From the NCBI GenBank assembly GCA_013399115.1, contig VXAA01006076.1, positions 936,339 through 1,000,338 on the forward strand: 64,000 nt of DNA, given 5' to 3'. Shown here piece after piece: positions 12,255-24,086 of the stretch. The DNA comes from Anseranas semipalmata (taxonomy: Eukaryota; Chordata; Aves; Anseriformes; Anseranatidae). The position numbers and the translations under genes are program-made. The stretch's first letter is position 1. The number at the start of each line of letters is the position of its first letter. Under the pieces are notes generated by a model, which saw only the letters and a program-made list of their open reading frames with translations, was not told the origin of the DNA and searched no databases.

Positions 12255-12465
12255 GATATCCATAGTGATGGATTTGACCACATGGAGCGTATGCTACTGT
12301 TTGCTTTCCTGGAGGAGTCCTCTGGTTGTGAGTTTAGAGAGCGACTGCCATCCCTACAAAGCCAGGGGATTGTGTATCCTCTAAAAGAAGTCCTCTACTG
12401 TGATGGTGATGGGGAACTTCAGACCGATGGGAATCGGAGCGGCCACTTGCAGAATGGTGAGCTAG
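12255..12465 (+). CDS. BID: BID exon: residues 4-73, helix 1 and caspase-8 loop
   Basis: The exon starts after ...TTTAG and ends at CTAG|GTGAGT in phase 1. It encodes helix 1 (MERMLLFAFLEESS, residues 13-26), a divergent regulatory segment with FRERL at 30-34, and the unstructured loop with the caspase-8 site LQTD61|GNRS. In the BID family, cleavage after this Asp frees the C-terminal fragment (tBID), which is myristoylated on the new N-terminal Gly, here Gly62, and moves to mitochondria. The residues just after the site (SGHLQNGEL) differ from mammals. A second good donor, AATG|GTGAGC, lies nine bases upstream (exon end 12456) and keeps phase 1, so a form lacking Gly-Glu-Leu is possible. Confidence 0.93.
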
Positions 12466-13471
12466 GTGAGTGCTCTCTTCTCCTTCCCACATGCCTTCTC
12501 TGAAGGCGGCAGGTTTTGCCATCAGTAATGCTCTTTCCACTGAGAAACTTCACAATAGGTGGTTGTGTTGGTTGGGATTTTAAGACTTGGGGTAAGACAG
12601 CTAGTGCTTAGCGCTATATCTCTCTGTGGATTTCTGGAGCACCTGTCGCCCTGGGTAGTCTGTTTGTGGCACATCAGACAAGGGCCACAAAGGTGGTACT
12701 AATGATTGCTGTCCTTAAATAATGTGATCTTAGGCAGTTACATTAGGCCTCACATTGCTCCTCAAGGAGTTCAGTACTTGGGCTAGGATTTTGGAGCAAC
12801 TCTTTTTCTGGTACAGTTAATCTCTTTGTGCTCTACCAGTCTGGCAGAAATGGCTTCTCAAATAGGTTTTTGCACTGTTCCTGCTTCACTAGCCATAAGC
12901 AGCATGGCTATTGCCCCTTGCCTGGGATGTGTCAGCTGGTACATTGATCTCAACCTGAGTAGTGTGAAGAGTAACTGCCATAGTAAATATGCCTCCATCA
13001 TACAAAAGCCTATTGATTTCATGCCCCAAAGTGATCATGGGAAGCTTTGCCAAAAGGAGATGCTGTGTTTTAGTGCTTAAGACACAGGTCCTGCCAGTTT
13101 TCACTTGAAAAATCATTCACACTCTCGCTTCCCTCCCCCTCTCTAGACAGGGTGTTGGCTGTAGCTGTCCTGTACAAATCTTGGTTGGATGTGGTCTGAC
13201 TTCCCTCCTCAAGTTTTTTGGGTAGAGTGAAGCTGCACTTTACTTACACTACAGCTTAAAAAGCTATTTGCATCCATCTCTGGTGAATGAGTTGTTGGCT
13301 GCGCACAAGAGACCTGTGGTACATACAGCTGCCATGAATGCAATATGGGAGAAGGTTGGGGGGTGGGCAGGAGGCTGGTAATGGAGATGGCAAAATGCCA
13401 TGGGTCAACTTACCTGCACTGAAGCTAGTCTGACTACAGCCTGTGAACTAAATCCTGCTGTGTGTTGGCAG
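12466..13471 (+). other. BID: BID intron before BH3 exon
   Basis: One kilobase. An open frame of 84 codons on + (12826-13080) and an overlapping one on - (12889-13116) have no recognisable protein and no convincing splice sites. Nothing else was seen. Confidence 0.6.
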
Positions 13472-13617
13472 TGTTTGACCCTGAGGTAAATGAAGAAATT
13501 ATCCGGACCATTGCTGCTCAGCTTGCTGAGATTGGAGACCAGTTGGATAAACAAATCAAAGCAAAAGTAGTAAATGATCTGGTGCAGCATTTTCTGAATG
13601 AGAATCTGTCCAGAGAG
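13472..13617 (+). CDS. BID: BID exon: residues 74-122, BH3 helix
   Basis: The acceptor is GTGTTGGCAG (phase 1) and the donor AGAGAG|GTGAGT (phase 0), 146 bases. The exon carries the BH3 motif IIRTIAAQLAEIGDQLDK at residues 83-100, with the invariant Leu91 and the Gly95-Asp96 pair. In this family the BH3 helix inserts into the groove of BAX, BAK or anti-apoptotic BCL2 proteins. The remainder (KAKVVNDLVQHFLNE) matches the following helices of BID. The acidic segment before BH3 (FDPEVNEE) replaces the mammalian region that holds a granzyme B site (IEAD in human), which is not present here. Confidence 0.96.
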
Positions 13618-15275
13618 GTGAGTGACAAGCATCCTGGCTACTAGTTCTGCTTTCAACTGTTGTGGATCCTTCCTGCTGTGACTTTGAAGCAGCAAGCTTG
13701 CAGTGTCTCTCATTGCTAGTTTGATGCTTTAATTATTGCAATTTTAACATACAGTTAACAGCATCAACCTTTGATATGAAGATTTGTTAGAGTTGATGCT
13801 GTGATAGGCCTGTATGTTGTGGCAGCATTTGCCCTGCAAAGTGGGTTACTTTGTCCCCTTTCTGCAGATGGGGAAACTAAGGTAGTTGTGGAGGAGGACT
13901 GACTTTCAGAGGTAGTTTGTCCTTGTTTTGTTCACTCAGTGGCTTATCTTTAAAAATCAACTGTCTGGTTAAGGTTCAGTGTTTGTCCTTAAGATCTTTG
14001 AACTCTGGTCCTGTATGTCTGCTGCTTGTCACACCGGCAAAACTTGAGCACTCTTAGTGGCAGAAGCTTGGCTTGTGTTTTACTGAACACCAAGAGGCAG
14101 CAGGTAGTGAGACCCAGTGCTCCCTTGTATCGTGCCTTAACCCTCTAGCTCATAGGCTGTCAGTGTTGGGAGTAGCAGTGGGTTTTGGCCTAAATGACCT
14201 GCTGAAAAGGCTTCTCTAGGTGGCACCTCCCAACAAACGGTGTAATGGGACTTAGTCCCTGGCCCAGCATCCAGCGTGCCTCACTGCTCTGCAAGGTAGT
14301 AGTTTGAGGTCCATGGTATTAAACCTTCCTCTCTTTCTTAAGGATTGGATCCACATCTGGATCTGGAAGCACAATTTGCTTCCCTACAGCCTTTTTGGCA
14401 TCTTCAAGATATAGCTGGTTATTTGGCTTGTTCGGCTTTCTCTGCCTGTGATGAAGCTTCCTATGCTTTACAAGCTAGTGCTGCCTTTGATTTGAAGGTA
14501 CCCCTAGTATTTCAATCCTGCCTTTTCAGACTTTTTTTTTTTTTTTTGGTCGGTGGTTGTTTTGTTCCCCTGCTCCCTCAGCATTTAGCACCCACACAGA
14601 CCGATTGCATTCCCCACTCCTGCTGTCTTGCTCTCCACCCAGTTAAGCTTCAGGCTTCAATTTTATTGCCTAAGCTTTCAGTCCTTGATAAGGCAGAGAC
14701 AAACCTGACCAGGTGGACCTTGCTTTTTCACATTAGTAGTGTAGCTTAATGTGTGCATATGCACATGTCCTGCTGGGAAACTGATCCTGGGAGCGAGGCA
14801 ATGTTTGCTCCATGCCTGGATCCCTTCTCTAGCTCCTGCCTATGTGAAGGCCTTTCTATAAAGCTTGCTTTGTCTTGTCCCCACCTAGGCTGGTACCCCT
14901 GATCTTCACTGTGTTTAAGGTAGGTTCCCCTCTCGTGGGAGCCCAGGATTCCTGGGCCTTTTCAAAACCTGGCAGGCTAGGTGCAAATCCTGAGGAGGTG
15001 TGGGGGCCGTCGTACCTTGAGTGTGTAAGGCTACCTACATTTTCCAGTGGTGTGTGGTGTTTGCTTTGTTGGGTTTTTTTCCTTTTTTTTTTTTTTGTCT
15101 CGGGTGAGCGGCTGAGCTCTGAGGTACTCATCCTTACTGCCACCTGGGAAGGAGCGCAGCACCTCGTGAGCTGCCTCTACAATTGTGTGGGTCGCAGGCA
15201 CGTTTCCAGCAGGCTGTGCCAAGACCCCTCTCCCCCCCAACTGCTGCACTGACATCCTGTCTTCCTTCCACACAG
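13618..15275 (+). other. BID: BID intron after BH3 exon
   Basis: It contains T runs at about 14530-14546 and 15080-15093 and an exon-like segment at 14343-14497 flanked by plausible splice sites (see findings). No repeat family was recognised. Confidence 0.6.
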
Positions 15276-15479
15276 GAGATAACCCGGTGCCTGTCACAGG
15301 CAGTGGAAGGGCTTGCAAGAGCCATCCCCTCAGATCTGGAACAAGAGAAGGCTATGTTGGTGCTAGCAATGGTCTTAACTAAGAAAGTGGCAAATAGAGT
15401 GCCCTCCCTTCTGCAGCGTGTCTTCAGCACCACTGTGAACTACATCAGCCAACACTTCCACAGCTACGTTGTCAGAATG
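15276..15479 (+). CDS. BID: BID exon: residues 123-190, central hydrophobic helices
   Basis: A 68-codon exon, phase 0 at both ends: acceptor CTTCCACACAG, donor AGAATG|GTGAGT. It encodes EITRCLSQAVEGLARAIP, then EQEKAMLVLAMVLTKKVA (residues about 145-162), the hydrophobic central helix pair that lets tBID bind the mitochondrial membrane (and its MTCH2 and cardiolipin contacts) in the characterised family members, and then PSLLQRVFSTTVNYI. This is the best-conserved part of the protein and aligns with human BID almost without gaps. Confidence 0.97.
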
Positions 15480-17054
15480 GTGAGTGCTATCAAACTGCTC
15501 TGCAGCTCAGTCTGAGTTACAAGCAGACTTTTAGCTGGCTTAGGTCATGCCCCACGGGAGTAAGCAGCTGCCTGCTGGTTTTCCTGTAACACCCTGGGCT
15601 CTGGAGCTGCCCATCCCTGCAGAGCTCTGAAGGCCTGATGTGCTGAGGGGGGTGTCGCAACTTCTGCTTGCCCCAGCTCTGCAGCACCCGTCAGACAGAG
15701 TGTATTTATTCTGTAGGGCAGAAAGAGGTGCGAGTGATTGCTCCTCTCCTCCGTGCAGTCTCTTCAGGGAGCTGTGCTTATAGGACTTGAGTTATCATGC
15801 CCTTGGGGAAGGAAACTGGAAGGAAAGCCTGACCTGAGCTCTGGTGGCTTTCCTTCCCAAATATTCTGGGCCTGAGGTCCTCTGGCTTGTCTTCTCTGGC
15901 TCCCTAGAGCTTGATGGAACTGGAACGGGAATGCCAGTGCCCCTGAGAAACAGCATCAGCAGAGAAACAGTGAGAAATAGTCAAATGGGGAAATGGCAGC
16001 TCCATTCTTCCTTGTTCTCTGTTGGAGCTGCAGCACAGGTGGGGAGGCAATTTAGTGGTCAAGTTGTTTTAGGACTTGGGGCTGGAGGGCAGGGAATGCT
16101 GCTTTGGAAAGCTGGAACTAAAGCTAGTGAGCTGGTCACTTGGACAGTCCCCTGTGGTGACAGAGGTGATGGCACCAGCCCCTTCTACCCCCTGCCTCTG
16201 CCCATGAGATGGGTGGGGAAGGCTGGAGGCATTTGGCCCCAGCTTCAGTAACTAACCTGTCAGGGAAGGGGAGAGAAGAAATTGGCTCTACATGTGGTGT
16301 ATGTGTGCACACATGTACCAAGACTAGGTGCTTGCTAAGAGTGAGATTTGGGAGCAGTTGGGTCACCTTAGTGGCAGAGGGGTGACCCAGGTGTGGAGTG
16401 CTGCAGGGCAGTAGGACACCCCATGCAGGGCAGTGGGACACCAGCCAGCAGCAGCCCCCAGAGGGCCGGGCTCATGCTGTGCCTTGAGACCATCTCCTGC
16501 CTTGCACAGCTCGTGTTATCTGCCAGGCAGCAAGACGCGGTGTCACTGTTCAGCGTCACTTGGCGCTGCCCTCCCCTTTGCTCAGCTTAGCTCAGGGGTG
16601 CCGAGTTAGCACAGAAACATGTCATGATCTTAAGAAAATAGCCCCACTGCTGCCTTACTGCTGACAGCTTGCGGCTGTGAGGAGCTGACAGCACAGGGCA
16701 GGGAGGGCAGGCCAGGGCGCCTTTGCTGATGGTTGCACGCCCACCCCAGTGTCACGGCGTTAGTGGGGAAACAGAACGGGGACCCAGACCATGGGCCGTG
16801 CCACAGTTCCTCTGGTGGCATGTTGACAGGGCACCACTCTGAAAGCCAGGCATGCCTCTGCCATTGTGGCAGAAAGCCAGGCTGGGGGGTGATGGCGAAC
16901 GTGCAGCACAGCAGGTGGCAGCGTTGAGGCACAGCTCCTGGAGCCAGAAGGGCACAGAGCAGCACGGGCTGCGCTGCTGCTGTTACCCTCCCTGAGAGCT
17001 GCGGGCACAGGCCTGGTGCTGCTGTTAATGCTGGTTCTGTTTCTTTCCCTCTAG
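15480..17054 (+). other. BID: BID last intron
   Basis: GC-rich, about 1.6 kb. Around 16390-16445 a phrase (GCAGGGCAGT followed by GGGACACC or AGGACACC) is repeated as a small local duplication. No exon was recognised. Confidence 0.6.
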
Positions 17055-17066
17055 ATGCGTGAGTGA
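17055..17066 (+). CDS. BID: BID terminal coding exon (Met-Arg-Glu-stop)
   Basis: After TTTCCCTCTAG the terminal exon opens with ATG CGT GAG TGA, in phase 0 with the previous exon, so the protein ends ...VVRMMRE. Human BID also carries its last few residues on a nearly non-coding terminal exon and ends in a similarly short polar tail. The first codon is ATG by coincidence; it is not a start. Confidence 0.85.
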   Translation: MRE

Positions 17067-17887
17067 GCGATCTCCAGCCATTGGTGTGGAGACTGGGGGT
17101 TCCTGAAGACCTTTTTATCTTCTTGATCTGCTTGACTTACTTCTGCTCTTGACTTCTGAAATACAGCTGTGAAAGCGAAGGCGGAGCTTTGTAGATAGGC
17201 TTTTGTAGACTAGCATAGTAATGATGGTAGTATAAGCTGCATGACAGGTCTGCCAGTACCTGTAAGGTAGAGTGCTTACCCTTGTACATTTTACCAAATA
17301 GTAGGGTTTTTTGTTTTTTTTTGTCTTCCCCCCCCCCCCTTCCACTGCTGTTGGTAGCAGCTGTAGTGCAGGTAGAGGCCCTGGCTTGTGCCTCCAGGGA
17401 GAGTACAGTGGGCACTGAGCCTGCCCTCTCAGTAGTTCTTCTAACCAGCTGTTACATTCTGCAGCCTTTTGTGCTGCAGCTGGGCTCTGCTGCGTGTGAA
17501 TTGCTCCCAGGAAGGCAGCAAGGTGTAGATCGGGTGGTTTATTAGCACAGCTTACCAAGGGGGGGTCAGCTCCATCTTAGAGGGATGCTGGCAGCAGGAG
17601 GAAGCGGCCTTTAAGAAGGTAGGGGCATTTGGCCAGGGAAGGCTACAGTGAAGGTGCTACATAATCAATCTACATCAACCCCTGGTTGCTTGAAAAAATC
17701 AAAACAAAAATTGTAGGTACAAGGGTGAAGTGTCTTGGGGACTGCAATCTGGATATGCTTGAGGAAAGGTAGACTTTAGCTTTAGAGCAGCTTGCCATAA
17801 AGAGAAAGAAGGTAACGGCCTTGCATCAGGCAGAGTACCTGGCATCTCTTGTCAGCAGTATATTGCATTCACATCTCAGGTTCAGTG

Positions 17888-17893
17888 AATAAA
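17888..17893 (+). terminator. Candidate proximal poly-A signal of BID
   Basis: AATAAA in the terminal exon, 129 bases before the distal signal. GT-rich sequence (GTGGACTCAGGTTG) follows. Use would shorten the 3' UTR slightly. Confidence 0.5.
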
Positions 17894-18016
17894 TGTGGAC
17901 TCAGGTTGTTTGATATATGACTAGATACAGGGTGGCTAAGGTTTCACCTGTGAACCAGCTGCCTCTGAAGAAATGCTGTAAATACTTTAGTGTTTTTGTG
18001 TGTTCGTCATTTTTTA

Positions 18017-18022
18017 AATAAA
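18017..18022 (+). terminator. Candidate main poly-A signal of BID
   Basis: AATAAA in a TTTTTTAAATAAAAATTG context, followed by a TGTCTGTTCTC-type downstream element. It is the last such signal before the - strand signals of BCL2L13. Confidence 0.7.
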
Positions 18023-18045
18023 AATTGTCTGTTCTCATAGCAGTA

Positions 18046-18185
18046 CAGCTTTTAAGAATTTGAATTTCCACCCAGCTCTTTTTCAGGAGTTGTCAGTCTT
18101 TTGCACAAGTTCTGGCATTCTCCTTATGATACTGCTAGTGGTAAGAGAGACGCAGGCTGTTAAGGTAAGAGGGACGCGTGACCTT
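18046..18185. other. Intergenic gap between convergent 3' ends
   Basis: About 140 bases between the inferred cleavage zone of BID and the most distal inferred cleavage zone of BCL2L13. No gene seen. Confidence 0.5.
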
Positions 18186-18202
18186 GCGTAAGGAAAACTG
18201 CC

Positions 18203-18208
18203 TTTATT
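18203..18208 (-). terminator. Candidate distal poly-A signal of BCL2L13
   Basis: TTTATT on the + strand reads AATAAA on the - strand. Two further copies on the same strand lie at 18284-18289 and 18422-18427. A cluster of three within 225 bases, facing the end of BID, suggests the main 3' end of the long BCL2L13 mRNA is here. Confidence 0.5.
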
Positions 18209-21200
18209 GGTGCCGGCACTTGAAGAGGGGGGAAGGAAAAAGAAACACAAATAATCTACACTGTGTTTTTGAAAACTGTACCATTTATTAAAGTGCAACC
18301 TGGGGGCATGGTCTTACAGCAGTGTCCCATTGGCAGAGGGAAGAAGGTACATACCCCTTCACTTAAACTGAACCTAGAACAATGAAGCAGGAAAGAACTT
18401 TCTTTTAAAGGTGGAAACACTTTTATTAACCAAATGGCACAAGAAGCTTTAGACAGTTTTCCCCAAGAGGGCTGCACTTGCATATTAAAAGGAGTAATAT
18501 GACCAGTTCCTGGAGCAAGGGGTGACCTCAGGCCCATTCAGGGTCTCTTCCCCCAGGTAGGCCTCTTGGGAACAGAGCCTGAAATGCCTGTAAGTCAGCC
18601 ACTGCCTGCTGCTACCCAGCAGAAGCCTAGTGGAAGATTTCCCCAACATACATCAGAGTCAGTCCCATTAGACTTTGCTACTTAAATCAAGTGGGTTTTA
18701 GCTTTACACTTGAATAAAAGCTTATAATGCAAGTTAAAAATGGGGAGAGACCCCCTAAAGGTATAGCAATAAGATGCATCCTCTGCAGCTTGTTCTGTCC
18801 AAATCAATAGTGTTTCCTTGCCTCCCCTGCAAATACTGCAGGGAGATCAAAAGCAGCTTCCACTGGAAGCTAACTGTAGCTCCCCCTCTCCTACAGCATA
18901 CCCATAGACTTCTAGCTAGGAGGAAGCAAGTCAGCCTACCTAAGAGACCAAGATGGGGCCAGCTCTAAATAAGAAAAAAAAAAAAAGTGATAAAGTCATT
19001 TGACTAAGGAGGTGAAGCTGAGCGCTGTGTTCTGGTTCCCCTGGATGTATTGGTAACACTACAGCTGACCCCTTCCAAGCCGGTGCAGTTTTCACTCCCC
19101 AGCCAAGTGCACGAGTCAAGAGAGTTTGCCTCAGAGCCACAGCCCAAGAACCACTGCCCAAAGCCAGCCCTGTGCTCCCTGCTCCGTACGGGCCTGTGAG
19201 CTAGTGGTACTAGGGCGAATACTGCTGGATTAAATGTTACCCCCGCCCACCCCCCTTTTCTTTTTTTATGGCAATACATAGCTTGCACTTTGAAGCACAG
19301 ATGCACACAGTCAAAGCGCTGCTGTTCTTGTAACCTCCCTAGCTCTGAAATTAAGCAGACCAAGGCAAATGAAAGTCATGCACAGCTTCTGCTGTCAACA
19401 GGTACAGGAAATAACGTGCCTCACCTCACCCTGTTTCACTGGGAAACACGTTCTCCTGTTGTGTAACCTACTGGAATAGACGATACATACAGATGGGTTG
19501 ACTTTCAGTACGGTTCGTGCCTGGGATGAGACATTCTACTGAAGACCTGGGCTGTAGGTACCCATGGCAGCTGGGGGGGAGGTGCTCACTCCTCTCCCTC
19601 CCCCCAGACATTTCACAGCAAAAGAATCTAGTAATTGCCCCCTCAGATACAAATTTTGTAGCATGAGCTTGCTCTGGTTCAGTGAATGAAAGACTATGCT
19701 GCCAGAAGCACTTCTATTTTTGCCACGATAGCAACATCTCCCTTAGTAGGGCTTTGCTGGTACTGCCATACCACTGTGGCTAAATGTAGGGAAGGCTTTA
19801 TGGCCTCAGATTATTTTGTCTACTACAATCATTGCAATGGAAAAAGACTAAACCTTTCAACCTAACTTTAGTACTTTTTTTTTTTTTTCCCCCCATTTAT
19901 GACCATTAGAAAGCATTTGTTAGTTTAAAAATAAATACAATCCAAATCATTAGGCTAGCTGTGATCAGAGCTACATGAAAAGGAAACAGGATTCCGGCAA
20001 CAGAACTTGCCCTGTGCAAAAGCGCTCAGCGCTTCAGCTTCCAACCTTCCCACGAGCTGCGGACCCCAGAGCACAGCCCCCAGCCAGGACACCGATCAGG
20101 AAAGAAACAGCCAACTGTGAGCACCACGCCAACACCAACAGGAGTGTCACCTTCCATCCAGAAGTTCAACTGGCATCCAAAACCTGGTGGCACACAGAAC
20201 AGAGACCACGCTTCTGCTTCAGCGGCTGGCTCTGAGCGCGGAGCTGCTGCTCAGACTGGTGAGTACCTGCAGCAGGCAGGCGCTTAACGATTCAAACCTG
20301 AACAGCTGGCAGCCTGCAAGCCTGTGTTGCCTTCCTGTCTCGAGCTTGTTCCATCATTAGGCCAGATCTGGTATTTCAAGCATCAGTTATTGCCCTGAGA
20401 ACCCCTACTCCCCGTATTCTGATTTTGACCTAGCTGAGTAGGTTGAAACCGCTGTGCGAGCCATGGACCTGCAGCCTGGGTCTTCTTAAGCTTACGGGAC
20501 TCAGGAGTCCGCCATGCTCTCACACAGCGCGTGGCTGCACCGGGAGGCGAGGTGGCTCTGTGCCTGCGGCTTGGGCTTTTATGCAACACGGAGATTTAGG
20601 TTTCAGTCTTTGCTCCCGTCCTGTTGTTCCAGGTGTGCTTTCTGAAAAAACACCTCGTCCAGTTCCCAGCCACAATGCCCAGTTGAGCAGAGCCTAGCGT
20701 TAAAGCACAACTGAAATTTAAGCTGCACCTTATCTTGAAAGCTGTTTCCCTGGCAGCTCTTTTTTTAGCATGCTACCCACTGCTGTTCCTTTCGTATTTA
20801 ACGCAGGCCATGGCTTCCAAGCCAGGTCTCTCAGCTGTGTACGAGGCATTCCAGAGTGCAGCATTTCACATGCTTTGCAGATCCAGCCCTTTGTTTTGTC
20901 ATCTTAGCTTGAGGATGTGCGGCAGACAAGGATCGAGTGAAGAAAGAATGGGACTAAGGTAGATACTTTGTTAAGGTACAGGCCACTCAAGGACATATTG
21001 AGGCACTTTTGGGAAGGGGATAAGTAACACAAATGAAAGTAATTCTCTATGCCTTTTCATAAGTATATAGCTACTGCCTTGCCTTTGCCAGCTGCAAGAG
21101 ATCTGCTAAAGAGAGGTTGCATCACGAAGTTCAGCGTAATTAGACCGTGCCTTTTAGAATTACTTTAATATACTTGAAGATAGGAAAAAGCCCTTCCATT

Positions 21201-24068
21201 TTCTAATTCATGCCTATAATAGAGCAAGAAGCCTGGCACTCAAGTCAGTAAGAACACTGCTGGCTGAGCTTACACAGCCCCTCTGGTGACTTCCACAGGG
21301 CCTGTTCCACAGGACTCCAAACTCAGTAGAATTTGAGTCCATAACCAACCTTTCCAGCTAGTGGAGTGTTCCTAGAGGAAAGAGAAATAAATGATAGATT
21401 TCATTTCTAAACAACTAGTTAGAGGGATGGGGGAGAAGGAGGTACAAATTCTTCTTGAATTGTCAAATCTATAAGACCCTAAAGATGGGAAGTATATAAA
21501 GAAGGGGCCACTCAACCAAATCACAAAGTGGTCCAGCTGATGCTCCATTAAGTATTGCAAAACACCAGGTACTCTAGGCTTTCACACCACCATGAAAATG
21601 CTTAACAACAACAACAACACAACCAAAACATTTGTCTTCCTTCCTACTGCTGCTGCCTCCTTCAAACTGCTCTGTATGGAAAAAGAAACTTATTTAATGC
21701 CCCATGGGGCTCCTTGTGTCAATAAGCTACGGACTTTTCCCTAGTAGATTTATTGCCATCTGTCCTGTACTCATCTCCTACACTACTAGTAAAATAACCA
21801 CTTACAGAGAAGAGCCAAACAGCTTTCCCCCCACCCCTAACTTGCACACAAGTTATCCAGCGTGTCCAAAAAGAATCCATCTCTGCTTCAGAGTGGATTT
21901 AGGTACTTCTGCGTAACCCACTGAGCAGCTGCAGATGGGGGATTTCCCAAATGTCGGTGCCTCACCTTCAGTAAGGAGACCGGCTGAAGAACAGCCCCTC
22001 TCACACAAGAAACATGCCTGGCAGGGACACAAAAACCATCAGCAAAGCAGCCCTTGCCCCATGGCAACAACCACCCACCCGCACGGATTGCATCACTTGT
22101 CAATAAGCGCTGTTGCGACATGTGAAATGAAGCAAAACTAAACATTCTTGCCTGTCTGTGACAAAAGGAGCGTAAAGGCGCCTCTCCTCCCAGAGAGAGG
22201 AAAGCCCCCCGAGGTACCTGGAGGGAGCCCTACGATGGTGGGAAGGCAGACGCAACACCACCGCACTGTACGTGCAGCAGCACAGAGTCCGTGGCGTGAG
22301 GAGGTCCCAGTGACCAGTTCTGGGCACACAGCACAGCAATGAGAATATCAGCAGGGCATGCAGAAATAGCCAAAAAAAAAAAAAAAAATCAATTCCATTT
22401 TGCAACACAGTGTATGTTTGATTTTTTTTTTTTTTGTTTTACTTTAAAGGCCAACCTGCTACCTTTCATACACAGAAAAAGAGCCATCTATGATCAACAG
22501 TGAAGTTCAAAACTCCTGAGCTGAGGTTCCTTCCAGAGCAGCAGTACGTATGTAAAAGTCCTTCCTCTCAGCATTCAACTTCACACAGTTCAAAACCCAA
22601 GAAGTTTTCTACAAAATCCACTCTCAAAAAAGCTTAAACAAAAAAATTCCCTAGACTCTGCCAGGTTCTTACTGACTTACCAGCATATTGGGATATGGGT
22701 GGGATAGGAAAATGTGCTAAAATAGAGAGTGTGCTAAAATCTTTTCATTATCAGGTCACTTAAGAAACAGGCTCATTACAAGAAATACTCTAGATAAGGT
22801 TGTTTAGAAATAAAGTACCTTGTCTTTGTGCTTTACAAAGAGTAAGCTTATAAGTAAGCTCACATTTCAATTTTTACGTTATCCCGAGTCCCCTTTCAGC
22901 TACCTGCATCTGTTCTAAGCCACGGTGCCAGCATAAACCCTCGGAGATGCATCAGTAATTTTGCCTGAAAAATCTAAAATTTGCCCACAGAGCTGCAGTA
23001 CAGACAAGGACAGACAGAAATGTGCGCTGAAAGAGGAACACTTGCGGCTGGATCTGACGTAACTCACGCACGGTAACGCTTTAAAGGTCTCTCTTTACAC
23101 ACATTTGAAATGTTGTGACTGTAGGAAGAGAGTTTTTTCCAAAGCAACTTTCTCATCATTTGTGAACCTGCAAATTTAGCCAATTACAGATTCAGAATCG
23201 CAAAAGAAATTGCACTGAACAACACTCTGGGTCAGCTCAGGAACAGGCAAATAGAGATGTATAATGCTGTTTTGCTTAGTTGCTAGAATCCATTGCTTTA
23301 TGTATCTGGGATTCTGTCACGGCCAAGACCGAGTTAGGACTAAATACACTCTGCGCTTAACCTGTGAAAGACAACACAGACTGCAGCACGATACGGGACA
23401 AAACAGCATTTAACCTTTGGATCTCACAGGAGGCACCAGCCTCCCTTTCACACAGTTTCGCCATATCTTTGCTGAATATGCTCCGGTATCCCAGTAATTC
23501 TCCGAACGGCCCCGTGTCCAGTGTGAGTTCTGCAACTCTGGTAACCCAAGGGCGGCAGTACAGTGGGCGGGCAGGAGCGCAGCAAATGGATTCTCAAACC
23601 AGCCAAGCGCGGCGTCCCTCCCTCCCGCCCTCGGCAGCAGAAGCGCTCTCAGAGAGAGGACAGCTACACTGAGGCAGCATCCTTACAGGACGGGGGCTTC
23701 GGTAACTGGTAGGGGCCAAAACGGGCGTGAGCAAAGAGGTAAGAATAAGCACTCTCCCACTGGGGTTTAGGAGGAACCTGCGAGGTTACAAGGAGCAGTG
23801 CAGTACCTGAGAGGAAGCTGAGACAAAAGGGAGACCAGGCTCTTGCTACAGGACTCAGGTTGGCTAATGTTTTGTTAGGGAGGGCTCGGGGCGCAAAGGG
23901 AAGTGACAAGACAGCACAGCTGCAATAGCGGTCAGTCTGAGAAGCCAAAAACTCCAGGGGTTGGCAGCAGCTGGCTCTCCCCTTCCCCTGGGGATTCTCT
24001 GTTCCAGTTCCTAGAGTACAAGCACCCCCTTCTTCAGCACCTGCACTTAAGTTCTTAAATTTGCAGAG

Positions 24069-24074
24069 TTTATT
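24069..24074 (-). terminator. Candidate proximal poly-A signal of BCL2L13
   Basis: AATAAA on the - strand, 242 bases after the stop codon and inside a TTA-repeat tract (24069-24086). If used, it makes a short 3' UTR form. Confidence 0.35.
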
Positions 24075-24086
24075 ATTATTATTATT
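24069..24086. repeat. TTA trinucleotide repeat
   Basis: A short (TTA)n run just after the BCL2L13 stop codon, overlapping the proximal AATAAA signal on the - strand. Confidence 0.85.

Larger units (their letters stand above)
10229..18045 (+). other. BID: BID gene span (second exon to poly-A region)
   Basis: This span holds the whole BID coding sequence on the + strand: a small start exon, three internal coding exons and a terminal exon coding three residues plus the 3' UTR. Coding lengths of 9, 211, 146, 204 and 12 bases (with stop) join in frame with GT-AG introns and give 193 residues; human BID has 195. Identification rests on the caspase-8 cleavage region (LQTDGNRS), the BH3 helix (IIRTIAAQLAEIGD) and the C-terminal helices (MLVLAMVLTKKVA), all aligned at the expected spacing with mammalian BID. 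The 5' non-coding exon and promoter lie to the left and are not firmly located. The gene converges on BCL2L13. Confidence 0.93.
17067..18045 (+). other. BID: BID 3' UTR
   Basis: About 980 bases run from the stop codon to the likely cleavage zone, about 15-30 bases after the AATAAA at 18017-18022. It contains a 12-base C run (17328-17339) next to T-rich sequence and no open frame of note. The end is inferred from the signal only. Confidence 0.7.

Noticed and set aside
12282..12503. Independent small gene starting at ATG 12282
   Set aside because: The sequence is the BID loop exon; reading past 12465 enters the intron after a consensus donor.
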